Of a stretch of 19,866 bases of DNA, positions 11,302-19,072 are shown in pieces. Under the pieces are notes generated by a model. It searched no databases, was not told the origin of the DNA, and saw only the letters and a program-made list of their open reading frames with translations. The position numbers were made by a program, and so were the translations under genes. This DNA comes from Sedimentisphaerales bacterium (lineage in GTDB: Bacteria > Planctomycetota > Phycisphaerae > Sedimentisphaerales > SG8-4). Numbering within the stretch: position 1 is the stretch's first letter; each line of letters starts with the position of its first letter. Where the stretch lies: NCBI GenBank assembly GCA_016928975.1, contig JAFGJR010000091.1:1-19866 (forward strand), read 5' to 3'.

Positions 11302-14300
11302 AAGCACGTCAGACCATCATTAGCCTTCTGGCCACTCTACTAATCGCCGCCACAGCGGCACACGCCGAGGACCCGGTGAACATCCCCGACCCAGCCCTGA
11401 AAGCCGCGATCGAGGCCGCCCTCGGCATCCCGGCCCCCACCCCAACCGACATGCTCGCACTCACGAGCCTGGACGCCCCGGGCAAGGGGATCGCCGACCT
11501 GACTGGGTTGGAATGCGCCACAAATCTGGAAATTCTGTGTCTTGAAGAGAATCAAATTGCCGATATCTCCGTCGTGGCAGGGCTGACGAACTTGAAGGAG
11601 CTGTGGCTTGAGGGCAATCGAATCACCGACATCCGTGCCGTTGCGGGCCTGGTCAATCTGATCAGGCTCAGGTTGCACGACAATCAGGTCGCTGATATAG
11701 CCCCCCTTGCCAGGCTGACGGATTTGATTCACCTTGGGCTAGGGAATAATCGGATCACCGACGTCTCCGTCGTATGGGACCTGACGAATCTGACGCACCT
11801 GGATCTGCGCGACTGCGAGATCAGCGATATCTCCCGGGTGGCGGGGCTAACGGACCTGACCCATCTCCTGCTGGACGACAACCAGATCAGCGATATTTCC
11901 GCCGTTTCAGGGCTGACGGACCTGCGGGAGCTGTGGCTTCGTGACAATCAGATCACCGATATCAGTGCGGTTGCAGGCCTGACCAACCTGACCATGCTCT
12001 TGTTGGACGGCAATCAGATTATTGACGCCTCGGCTGTTGCGGGACTGACGAACATGGTTCATCTCACGCTGGGGAATAATCGGATCACGGACGTCTCTGC
12101 AGTATGGGATTTGACGAATCTGACGTACCTGGATCTGCGTGACTGCGAGATCAGCGATATCTCCCGGGTGGCCGGGCTGACAGACCTGACCTATCTCCTG
12201 TTGAACCACAACGACATCATCGATATCTCCGCGATTTCAGGCCTGACGGATTTGAAGGAACTGTGGCTTCGTGACAATCAGATCACCGATGTCGATGCAG
12301 TTGCAGGCCTGACCAGTCTGACCACGCTTTTGCTCGACGGCAATCAGATTGCCGACATCTCGCCCCTTTCGGGGTTGCTGAACCTGGGCAATCTCACGCT
12401 GGGACACAATCGGATCACCGACGTCTCTGTCGCATGGGACCTGACGAATCTGACTAGGCTCGATCTTTGCGACTGCGCCATCAGCGATCTTTCCCGCGTA
12501 GTGCGTCTTACGCGCCTGGTGCATCTCTTTCTCAACTACAATCAGATTACGGATGTCTCCGTCCTTGCGGGGCTGACCGATCTGAAATTGCTTTGGCTCA
12601 AGGATAATCAGATCGGTGACATTTCTCCGCTCGCCAATCTGCCCAATCTGAGCCAACTGGATCTGGCGTGGAACGGACTCACCGACGTTTCCGCTCTGAC
12701 GCCGATGACGAGTCTGACTGAGTTGTGGCTGGACGGCAATCCACTGCATCCGAAGGCATGCGTGATTGACATCCCGCTGATCCGGGCGAGCAATCCGGGG
12801 GTCGTCATTCACTACGACGGCTGCGTGGAGATACCGCAGACGTTGACCTTGTCATCGGCGCCGGGCGGCTCCGTGGTCATGCCGGGTGAGGGTGTCTTCA
12901 CGTACGCCTGGGGCGACCTGGCGCCGGTGGAGGCGGTAGCTGATGAGGGCTATCAATTCACGCACTGGAGCGGCACCGCCGTCGATCCCAACGTCATGCT
13001 GGATCCGTGCGCGCCGCACACGAGCGTCCTGATGGACGCGGATTACTCACTCGTCGCTCATTTCAAGCCGCAGGACGAGCCGTGGCATACCGTGTACTTC
13101 AACGACTTCGAGGACCAGGTCGGCCCCGAATGGTCGCAGAACCTCGTCGATGCCACACCCATCGGCGCACGCCGGTTCCTGGGCCAGTTCGGTAGGGACA
13201 CTGTGAGAGTGATCCTGGCGGATCTGCCCGCGCATTCGAATGTGAGAGTGTCGGCCGATTTGTTCATCATCCGGTCCTGGGACGGAAACGTGACAGGCCA
13301 CGGGCCCGACGTATGGACGCTCGCTGTGCAGGACGGCCCGACGCTGCTGCAAACAACATTTGACAACTGCAATCTGGAGGCATATCTCGGCTCCCACACG
13401 CAATCTTATCCGCTCAACTACCCGGACGGCCAGTTCAGACCGCAGACCGGCGCAGCCGAGAGAAGCACTCTGGGGTACGAGTGGGATTTCGCATTTGCTG
13501 GCAAGTACCCAGCCAATTCTGTTTACCATCTCAACTACCAATTCGTCCACTCGGATGGGAGCATTCAATTCGTCTTCTCGGCCTCGCTCGATCCATTCCT
13601 CGACGACGAGAGTTGGGGCTTGGACAATGTGCGAGTGGAGGTCCTTGTGCCGGTGTCCGAAGTCATATTGACGGTCTCTTCGACGCCGGGCGGCTCCGTG
13701 ACAGCTCCGGGTGAGGGCAGCTTCTCGTTCAGTCTGGGCACGGCGGTGACGATTGAGGCGGTTGCCCAGGCCAATTACCACTTCACAGGCTGGACGGGCA
13801 CGGCGGTGGAAGCGGGTAAGGTGGCCGATCCAGCCTCTGCCAGTACGACCGCCGTCGTGGACGGCGACTATACGCTCGTGGCGAATTTCGCGCTGGACCA
13901 GAAGACGTTGACGGTCTCCTCGACGGCGGGCGGGTCTGTGACGGCTCCGGGCCAGGGGAGCTTCTCGTATGCGTACGGCGAATCGGTCGCGATCCAGGCG
14001 GTGGCGGCGGCGCACTACCAGTTCAGCCACTGGAGCGGGTCGGCCGTGACGGGCGGTAAGGTCGCCAATCCCGAGTCGGCCGACACGACGGTGACCGCCG
14101 ACGGCGACTACACGCTCGTGGCCAATTTCAAGATCGACCAGTTCAGGCTGATCGTCACCGCCACCGACGGCGGGTACACGGACACGCAGACAAGGAGCGG
14201 CGGCGTCACGTCTTCGTGGGCGGAGGCGAGCCCGCCTCCGCTGGACTACGGGACGGAGGTGACGGTCATGGCGACCTCCTACGGCGGGTGGAAGTTCCTC

Positions 14301-14396
14301 GGCTGGTCCGGCAGCATCGGGGCGACGGAATCGACCTTCACGTTCATTCTGACCCAAGACTGCTTCCTGGAGGCGATGTTCGAGCCGGAGCCGTAA
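11298..14396 (+). CDS. secreted LRR protein with InlB-type repeats
   Basis: A 1032-residue protein. GGAGG 8 bases before ATG 11298 fixes the start. Residues 1-23 are a Sec signal peptide ending AHA. From residue 77 there are 18 complete 22-residue leucine-rich repeats of the internalin type (LxxLxLxxNxITDISxVxGLTN), plus a partial one. Then comes an InlB B-like repeat (about 516-591), a beta-rich region at 595-785 resembling a jelly-roll adhesion or carbohydrate-binding domain (VYFNDFED ... ESWGLDNVRVEV), and three more B-like repeats starting near 791, 871 and 951. Each of these has GGSV and a GWSG or HWSG motif. No dockerin, PEP-CTERM or sortase signal is visible at the end. Likely role: an extracellular binding or adhesion protein. 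In every fifth LRR the consensus Asn is Cys (LDLRDCEISD). It has its own promoter and ends at a hairpin. Confidence 0.85.
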   Translation: MKARQTIISLLATLLIAATAAHAEDPVNIPDPALKAAIEAALGIPAPTPTDMLALTSLDAPGKGIADLTGLECATNLEILCLEENQIADISVVAGLTNLKELWLEGNRITDIRAVAGLVNLIRLRLHDNQVADIAPLARLTDLIHLGLGNNRITDVSVVWDLTNLTHLDLRDCEISDISRVAGLTDLTHLLLDDNQISDISAVSGLTDLRELWLRDNQITDISAVAGLTNLTMLLLDGNQIIDASAVAGLTNMVHLTLGNNRITDVSAVWDLTNLTYLDLRDCEISDISRVAGLTDLTYLLLNHNDIIDISAISGLTDLKELWLRDNQITDVDAVAGLTSLTTLLLDGNQIADISPLSGLLNLGNLTLGHNRITDVSVAWDLTNLTRLDLCDCAISDLSRVVRLTRLVHLFLNYNQITDVSVLAGLTDLKLLWLKDNQIGDISPLANLPNLSQLDLAWNGLTDVSALTPMTSLTELWLDGNPLHPKACVIDIPLIRASNPGVVIHYDGCVEIPQTLTLSSAPGGSVVMPGEGVFTYAWGDLAPVEAVADEGYQFTHWSGTAVDPNVMLDPCAPHTSVLMDADYSLVAHFKPQDEPWHTVYFNDFEDQVGPEWSQNLVDATPIGARRFLGQFGRDTVRVILADLPAHSNVRVSADLFIIRSWDGNVTGHGPDVWTLAVQDGPTLLQTTFDNCNLEAYLGSHTQSYPLNYPDGQFRPQTGAAERSTLGYEWDFAFAGKYPANSVYHLNYQFVHSDGSIQFVFSASLDPFLDDESWGLDNVRVEVLVPVSEVILTVSSTPGGSVTAPGEGSFSFSLGTAVTIEAVAQANYHFTGWTGTAVEAGKVADPASASTTAVVDGDYTLVANFALDQKTLTVSSTAGGSVTAPGQGSFSYAYGESVAIQAVAAAHYQFSHWSGSAVTGGKVANPESADTTVTADGDYTLVANFKIDQFRLIVTATDGGYTDTQTRSGGVTSSWAEASPPPLDYGTEVTVMATSYGGWKFLGWSGSIGATESTFTFILTQDCFLEAMFEPEP
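11592..12581 (+). repeat. three tandem 330-bp blocks of five LRRs
   Basis: Blocks start at 11592, 11922 and 12252, with a fourth partial one from 12582. Corresponding units match best at a distance of five: units 4, 9 and 14 share NRITDV and WDLTN (11724, 12054, 12384). Units 5, 10 and 15 share LDL.DC.ISD. Units 2, 7, 12 and 17 carry Trp in their LWL strands. Confidence 0.85.
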
Positions 14397-14422
14397 GTTG
14401 ACAGTGAGGGAGTGCCTCCAAA

Positions 14423-14474
14423 AAAGCCTCTGCACAGCCCCAATTCCTCCAAGCCCCGTCTGTGCAGGGGCTTT
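14423..14474. terminator. long hairpin after the LRR gene
   Basis: AAGCCTCTGCACAG (14424-14437) pairs with CTGTGCAGGGGCTT (14460-14473) over 14 positions with one G-T wobble, followed by TCTCTCT. It lies 27 bases after the LRR stop. The T run is interrupted, so termination efficiency is uncertain. Confidence 0.6.
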
Positions 14475-14526
14475 CTCTCTGCGCTGTCACGATCAACCGA
14501 TACGGCATGTTCACAGCAACACTGGG

Positions 14527-14548
14527 GAGACGCAAAATCTTGCGTCTC
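14527..14548. repeat. short hairpin repeat
   Basis: GAGACGCAA (14527-14535), loop AATC, TTGCGTCTC (14540-14548): a perfect 9-bp stem. The motif GAGACGCAA..TTGCGTCTCTAC is familiar as a dispersed element in several bacterial groups (recalled, not searched). Confidence 0.6.
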
Positions 14549-14570
14549 TACAATGCTCAAGGAATCGGCG

Positions 14571-14599
14571 TTGCCGCCGGGGGCAAGCTGTGGTAGCAT
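14571..14599 (+). promoter_or_regulatory. probable promoter of the oxidoreductase gene
   Basis: TTGCCG (14571-14576), 17-base spacer, TAGCAT (14594-14599). RNA would begin near 14606 and give about 50 bases of leader before ATG 14657. Confidence 0.5.
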
Positions 14600-14656
14600 G
14601 CTGGGATGTGTGTTTGGCGACCTGGATCGTGGGAAACAGTAGTGAGGAGCCTTGGC

Positions 14657-15943
14657 ATGGGTCACATGGGTACACCGGGCAACCGTCCCATCAGCCGCAG
14701 GCAGTTCTTGCGAGGGTCCGCCATCGCGGCGGGCGCCTTGGCGATTCCGACGATCGTCCCGTCCTCCGTTTTTGGAGCGACCGCCCCATCCGAGCGGATC
14801 ACCATTGGGTGCATCGGCGTGGGGAACATGGGCAGTAGCGACCTGAAGGCGTTCAGAGGCAACGCCAATTCTCAGGTCGTGGCAGTGTGCGAGGTGGACG
14901 CGCCGCGGCTGGCGGAGGCGCGCGAGATGGCAGGGATCGATGCTGGCTCATGCTACAAGGACTTCCGCGAGCTTCTGGCGCGAAGCGACATCGACGCGGT
15001 GACGGTGGTCACGCCGGACCACTGGCACGTGCCGATCTCTATCGCCGCGGTGCGGGCGGGCAAGGACGTGTACTGCGAGAAGCCGCTGACGCTGACGATC
15101 CTGGAGGGCCGGCAGTTGGTCAACGAGGTGAGACGTTACGGCCGCATCCTGCAAACCGGCTCGCAGCAACGGTCGAGCGACAACTTCCGCAAGGCCTGCG
15201 AGCTGGTCCGCAACGGCTACATCGGCGACGTGAAGACGGTGATCGTCGGCCTGCCCGGCAACAACCGCGAGTGCGAGCCGACCTGGGAGCCACAGCCGGT
15301 GCCGGAGGGCTTCGACTACGACTTCTGGCTGGGGCCGGCCGAATGGGCGCCCTATCACAAGCAGCGATGTCACTACGAGTTCCGCTTCCTCCTCGACTAT
15401 TCCGGCGGTCAGGTGACCAACTGGGGGGCGCACCACCTCGACATCGCCCAGTGGGGCCTGGGCATGGACAATTCCGGGCCGGTCCAGATCGTCGGCGAGG
15501 GCGAGTTCCCGAAGACCGGCCTGTTCACAACCGCCACCAAAGTCCACTTCGAGGCGACCTATGCCACCGGCACGAAGCTCATCTGTAAGACCGGCGGCTC
15601 GAACACGCGGTTCGAGGGGACCAAGGGCTGGGTGGACGTCAAACGAGGCGGCCTCAAGACCGGGCCGGAGTCGCTCGCGACGCAGGTGATTGGCTCACGG
15701 GAGATCCACCTGTACGAGAGCAAGAACCACCACCAGAACTTCCTCGACTGCATCAAGAGCCGGCAGACCCCCGTCGCCGACGTCGAGATCGGTCATCGCA
15801 CTTCGACGCTGTGTCACCTGGGCAACATAGCCATGCTGCTCAAGCGTCCGCTGAAGTGGGACCCGGCCAAAGAGGAATTCCTCGGCGACAACGTCGCCAA
15901 CCGCATGCGCTGGCGCCCCCGAAGGGCCCCGTGGCACACGTAG
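14657..15943 (+). CDS. Tat-exported Gfo/Idh/MocA family oxidoreductase
   Basis: A 428-residue NAD(P)-dependent dehydrogenase of the Gfo/Idh/MocA family; typical substrates are sugars, inositols or sugar derivatives. The N-terminus has a twin-arginine signal, SRRQFLRG (residues 13-20), followed by a hydrophobic stretch and a cleavage region near SSVFGATA, so the folded enzyme is exported. The Rossmann motif is GCIGVGNMG (51-59), with TPDHWH (119-124) and CEKPLT (140-145), where Lys is the usual catalytic or cofactor-binding residue. A C-terminal alpha/beta domain includes GAHHLDIAQWGLG. GAGGAG lies 7 bases before ATG 14657, which supports this start over ATG 14606. Planctomycetes carry many such secreted paralogs, often linked to polysaccharide breakdown, but no sugar-degrading gene is next to it here; substrate unknown. 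Confidence 0.93.
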   Translation: MGHMGTPGNRPISRRQFLRGSAIAAGALAIPTIVPSSVFGATAPSERITIGCIGVGNMGSSDLKAFRGNANSQVVAVCEVDAPRLAEAREMAGIDAGSCYKDFRELLARSDIDAVTVVTPDHWHVPISIAAVRAGKDVYCEKPLTLTILEGRQLVNEVRRYGRILQTGSQQRSSDNFRKACELVRNGYIGDVKTVIVGLPGNNRECEPTWEPQPVPEGFDYDFWLGPAEWAPYHKQRCHYEFRFLLDYSGGQVTNWGAHHLDIAQWGLGMDNSGPVQIVGEGEFPKTGLFTTATKVHFEATYATGTKLICKTGGSNTRFEGTKGWVDVKRGGLKTGPESLATQVIGSREIHLYESKNHHQNFLDCIKSRQTPVADVEIGHRTSTLCHLGNIAMLLKRPLKWDPAKEEFLGDNVANRMRWRPRRAPWHT

Positions 15944-16013
15944 CCGGGTGATTTCACCACGCCGGAGACCGACATCGGCCAGATCGCCTGGCGCTGGACG
16001 CCGGTGAAACGGA

Positions 16014-17162
16014 TCATGCTATTCTCCTGATGTTCTGCCGCAGCGGCTGTACATGGACCTTGGAGGACCGGGTGCCGTCCTGCCTTCGCTGCGGGTGCAA
16101 CGTGACGTCATGCCGTGGAACGCGCCGTTCATCATACACTGAGACATCGCGTGCGGCAAGCGGCTTGCCAACGCGGACGGGTACACGACCTGCCGGCAGA
16201 TGATGGGGTGTGCGAACGGCGGGATCCTTGGCCGCCTTCCATCGCGCCAGACGCTCCAGGGACTCAGAGGACATCGCTCCGTGCAGGACGCGGTCCCGCA
16301 GTCGAATGTCCACCTTCCGTTTGCCGCTCCATGACGAGTTGCCTTGCTCGTGCACCGCCACGTCGTCGCGGGCGACGAACAGAAACTCGGTGCATTGGGC
16401 GGTGGCGAAGACGGCGTAGGACGCCATGAGCCGGCCCTGCCAGGGTCGATTGTCGCCGCTGAACGCGATCATGTCCGTCGGGAGTCTGAAGTATGCCTTG
16501 CCAAAAGTGCGGATTGCCAGCCGGACTTCCTCGACGAGCGCCTTGTCGTGGGCCTGCCTGGCGCCTTGAGCGGCCGCGCCGTAGCCAGCCAGAATGCGAC
16601 ATCCCCACACGCACTGGCAAAGACCGAGCATTCCCCAGAACGATCCTCCCCCGCCGGGCACGCCCGACGCGTACTCGCCGAGCGCCACCAGAATGTTCCA
16701 GACGCCCACGGTGCACGTGGCAATCCCGTCGAGCAGCAGTGCGGCGGGATGGCGGGTCACCGACAGGACGAAGGCGTCGAGCAGCAGGAGGCCTCCGATG
16801 CCGATCATGAGAACATTCAGCGGGTTCTCCTGGAGCGAGGCGGCTCCCACTGCGATCCCGATCAGGCCGAACACCAGCGCCCCGATGATGCTCCCCGCCA
16901 GGCCCCTGCGGCCGGCCAGATAGACGGCGATCCTGCCCATGCGATCGAATTGCTCCGGCTTCAACTGTATCTCGCTCTCCTCGACCTCACGGGCCACATA
17001 AACCCATTCGTCCGGGCAGGCGGGCACGCGCACGGTATGGTGGCACTTCGGACACCTGCCTCTGCGGCCGGCGGTCCCCTGCGGGGTCTTGATTCGGTAT
17101 CCGCACCGGTCGCACGTGAAACGGATCATCGCTGTGGGCTGTTCACCTGTGCAAGGCCGCAT
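16014..17162 (-). CDS. zinc-ribbon membrane protein
   Basis: About 382 residues. The N-terminus holds a zinc ribbon, CDRCGY (C17, C20) and CPKC (C37, C40). Four hydrophobic segments follow, at about 89-109, 115-134, 139-161 and 173-195, then a roughly 180-residue soluble C-terminal part with no motif I know. ATG 17162 has AGGAG 7 bases upstream; ATG 17129 (MIRFTCDRCGY) is the more usual N-terminus for such ribbons but lacks a site, so the first 11 residues are doubtful. It follows the kinase gene on the same strand after about 175 bases and may share its transcript. It could be a substrate or partner of the kinase, but that is only suggested by position. It converges with the oxidoreductase at 15943. 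Confidence 0.7.
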   Translation of the reverse strand: MRPCTGEQPTAMIRFTCDRCGYRIKTPQGTAGRRGRCPKCHHTVRVPACPDEWVYVAREVEESEIQLKPEQFDRMGRIAVYLAGRRGLAGSIIGALVFGLIGIAVGAASLQENPLNVLMIGIGGLLLLDAFVLSVTRHPAALLLDGIATCTVGVWNILVALGEYASGVPGGGGSFWGMLGLCQCVWGCRILAGYGAAAQGARQAHDKALVEEVRLAIRTFGKAYFRLPTDMIAFSGDNRPWQGRLMASYAVFATAQCTEFLFVARDDVAVHEQGNSSWSGKRKVDIRLRDRVLHGAMSSESLERLARWKAAKDPAVRTPHHLPAGRVPVRVGKPLAARDVSVYDERRVPRHDVTLHPQRRQDGTRSSKVHVQPLRQNIRRIA

Positions 17163-17337
17163 GATGCTTCTCCTGGGGCGTCTACGATCCAGAGCTACCG
17201 TCGGCTCTGCTACCTCATGTTCGCCCAATTCGCAGTCATCCTGCGCCAGGCGGCGAAGAAAATACTGTGAAGGTCCGCTTGCCTCCTCCCTCGCGTCTGC
17301 CTTGCAGAGGAACGTACGCAAGGCCGCGGCAGTAGCC

Positions 17338-18891
17338 TTACCGCCTCCTGACGGGCACGCGCAATGCGGGCTCGTCGGGCGTGAACATCGGGTACCCCCG
17401 CAATTGCCTGTCCCAGGCTTCGATCTGCTCCTGATGCTCCGCATATGCCTGGCAATGACTGTATCGCAATCTCAGCGTCTGCAACCACTGTGCCGCCGTA
17501 TCTCGATCCCGACGGTTCATAGCTTGTTGCAGTTGCTCGTACGCGGCGTTGGCCGCTTCCTCCATCACCTGTCTTCCTTTGACCGTCCGCTGATAGTTGA
17601 TGTCCTGCTGCTGCCGCGCGAATGCCCCGTCCCGGTAGATCTCGTCCATCTTCGTTTCGATGTGCTGCCACGTATAGCGCCACACCACCAGCGCCGCCGC
17701 CCCGAAAATCAGGGCAATCACCGCGACCCTGACATACGCTCGGTATTGCCACAGACGCTTGCGGAGCAGGTACAGGGTGTTGCCCTGCCTGGCGGACAGA
17801 GGCTCGCCGGTCAGGTAGCGACCGATGTCCTCCCGCACGTCGGACATGGACCGGTACCGCTCGGCAGGCTCCCGGGCCAGGGCCTTGAGCAGCAGGTGCT
17901 CCAGGTCATGGTCGATGTACGGGGCAACCTGTCGCGGCGGAATGACCTCATCCTCAACCCGGCGTCTCATCAGGTCGTACGGGCTGCCCGAGGAGTCCTG
18001 CGGCATCCGGCCGGTCAGCAGTTGGTAGACGATGACGCCAAGGCTGTAGACGTCGGAGCGCTCGTCGATCGCGGCGGTCTTGCCCGCCGCCTGCTCGGGG
18101 GACATGTAGCCCGGCGTCCCCATGATCTCCCCTTCCACCGATACGGTCAGATCTACCGCGGTGCGCTCCCGGGCCTTGGCCAGCCCAAAATCGAGGATGT
18201 GCGGCTCTCCGTCGGACGTCACCAGGATGTTGGACGGTTTGAGGTCGCGATGGACGATCCCCCGGCCGTGCGCGTACGACATGGCTTCGCAGACCTTCTG
18301 CGCCAGTAGAAGAGCCCCTTTGTGATCCAGGCCCGCCTTGCGCACGTAGCGATCCAGGTGCATTCCCTCGACCAGCTCCATCGCGTAGTAGTAGATTCCG
18401 CTGTGCAGGCCGCTGTCATAGACGCGCGCGATATTCGGATGGGTCAGCCGCGCCGCCAACGCCACCTCTCGCGAGAACCGGGCCCGGGCCTTGTCGGACA
18501 CGAAGCTGCGGACCCCCAGGAGCTTGAGCGCGACGTTCCGCTGCGTGCTGAGCTGGACCGCCCGCCAGACGATCCCCATCCCCCCCTGCCCGAGCTGATC
18601 GAGCACGGTATACCCGTCAATTGTGGGAACCGGCTGGGTGGCGGGGGTCCGGACCGCCGGGCCGGCCTCGGAGAACTCCAGCTCGCTCACCGCCTCCGTC
18701 CGGGCAGGATCGTCCCGCTCGTCCGCGAACAGCTCCACACGGTAGGAACCGACGGTCTTTGACTCTCCGAGCCGGATGCGAATGTGGCCCTTGGACCCCA
18801 GGCGCACACGCAACCCCTTGGCCGCTTTCTCCGCGTCCACTTCCCGTCGCGTGATGAGCACGTTGCCCTTCCACACCTCCAGGTGCGCCAT
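17338..18891 (-). CDS. Hanks-type Ser/Thr protein kinase with one TM helix
   Basis: A 517-residue membrane kinase. Residues 1-90 form an N-terminal beta-rich domain of unknown role. The kinase domain spans about 93-360 and is complete: glycine loop LGQGGMG (100-106), K123 in VALKLL, E142 in the C helix, HRDLKPSN (214-221) with catalytic D216, DFG (234-236), and GTPGYMSPEQ for the APE region. So it should be active. A membrane helix lies near 386-404, and about 110 residues after it are helical and charged, probably periplasmic and possibly a sensor. GGAG lies 8 bases before ATG 18891. Such kinases are abundant in Planctomycetes. The zinc-ribbon membrane protein lies downstream; the divergent gene encodes a prepilin-like protein. 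The signal and targets are unknown. Confidence 0.95.
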   Translation of the reverse strand: MAHLEVWKGNVLITRREVDAEKAAKGLRVRLGSKGHIRIRLGESKTVGSYRVELFADERDDPARTEAVSELEFSEAGPAVRTPATQPVPTIDGYTVLDQLGQGGMGIVWRAVQLSTQRNVALKLLGVRSFVSDKARARFSREVALAARLTHPNIARVYDSGLHSGIYYYAMELVEGMHLDRYVRKAGLDHKGALLLAQKVCEAMSYAHGRGIVHRDLKPSNILVTSDGEPHILDFGLAKARERTAVDLTVSVEGEIMGTPGYMSPEQAAGKTAAIDERSDVYSLGVIVYQLLTGRMPQDSSGSPYDLMRRRVEDEVIPPRQVAPYIDHDLEHLLLKALAREPAERYRSMSDVREDIGRYLTGEPLSARQGNTLYLLRKRLWQYRAYVRVAVIALIFGAAALVVWRYTWQHIETKMDEIYRDGAFARQQQDINYQRTVKGRQVMEEAANAAYEQLQQAMNRRDRDTAAQWLQTLRLRYSHCQAYAEHQEQIEAWDRQLRGYPMFTPDEPALRVPVRRR

Positions 18892-18945
18892 CCAGTCTCT
18901 CCTTCAAGGCGCCGTCTCATGATCGTGCCAGACCGTCACAGTCGC

Positions 18946-18975
18946 ATTATCACATACCGATGGGGCGGATTTCAA
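18946..18975 (-). promoter_or_regulatory. promoter of the kinase gene
   Basis: On the minus strand TTGAAA (18970-18975), an 18-base spacer, then GATAAT (18946-18951) preceded by TGT as in an extended -10. RNA would start about 48 bases before ATG 18891. Confidence 0.5.
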
Positions 18976-19017
18976 GCAGAAGGCCCTCAAATGACATCGG
19001 CTTGGACGGATTGGCAC

Positions 19018-19047
19018 TTGATCGTGCCGGTCGTCACCAGGTAAAAT
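19018..19047 (+). promoter_or_regulatory. promoter of the prepilin-like gene
   Basis: TTGATC (19018-19023), an 18-base spacer and TAAAAT (19042-19047). RNA would begin near 19054, about 20 bases before ATG 19073. It diverges from the kinase promoter about 40 bases away. Confidence 0.5.
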
Positions 19048-19072
19048 GTGCTGATCCCAAGCGAGAGGGCTT

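Noticed and set aside
11592..12800. CRISPR or satellite array
   Set aside because: The periodic DNA is in frame, codes for leucine-rich repeats, and has no identical repeats with unique spacers.
13047..14435. 462-residue minus-strand frame opposite the LRR gene
   Set aside because: It lies fully opposite well-supported InlB-type repeats, is rich in Arg and His as GC-rich shadows are, and has no motif.
15814..16017. 67-residue minus-strand frame starting ATGA-coupled to the zinc-ribbon gene
   Set aside because: It is antisense to the conserved C-terminus of the oxidoreductase and has no motif; the MIRFT start shared with the upstream gene looks like chance.
17089..18309. 406-residue plus-strand frame opposite the kinase
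   Set aside because: The opposite strand has a complete kinase domain; this frame has no domain and shadow-like composition.
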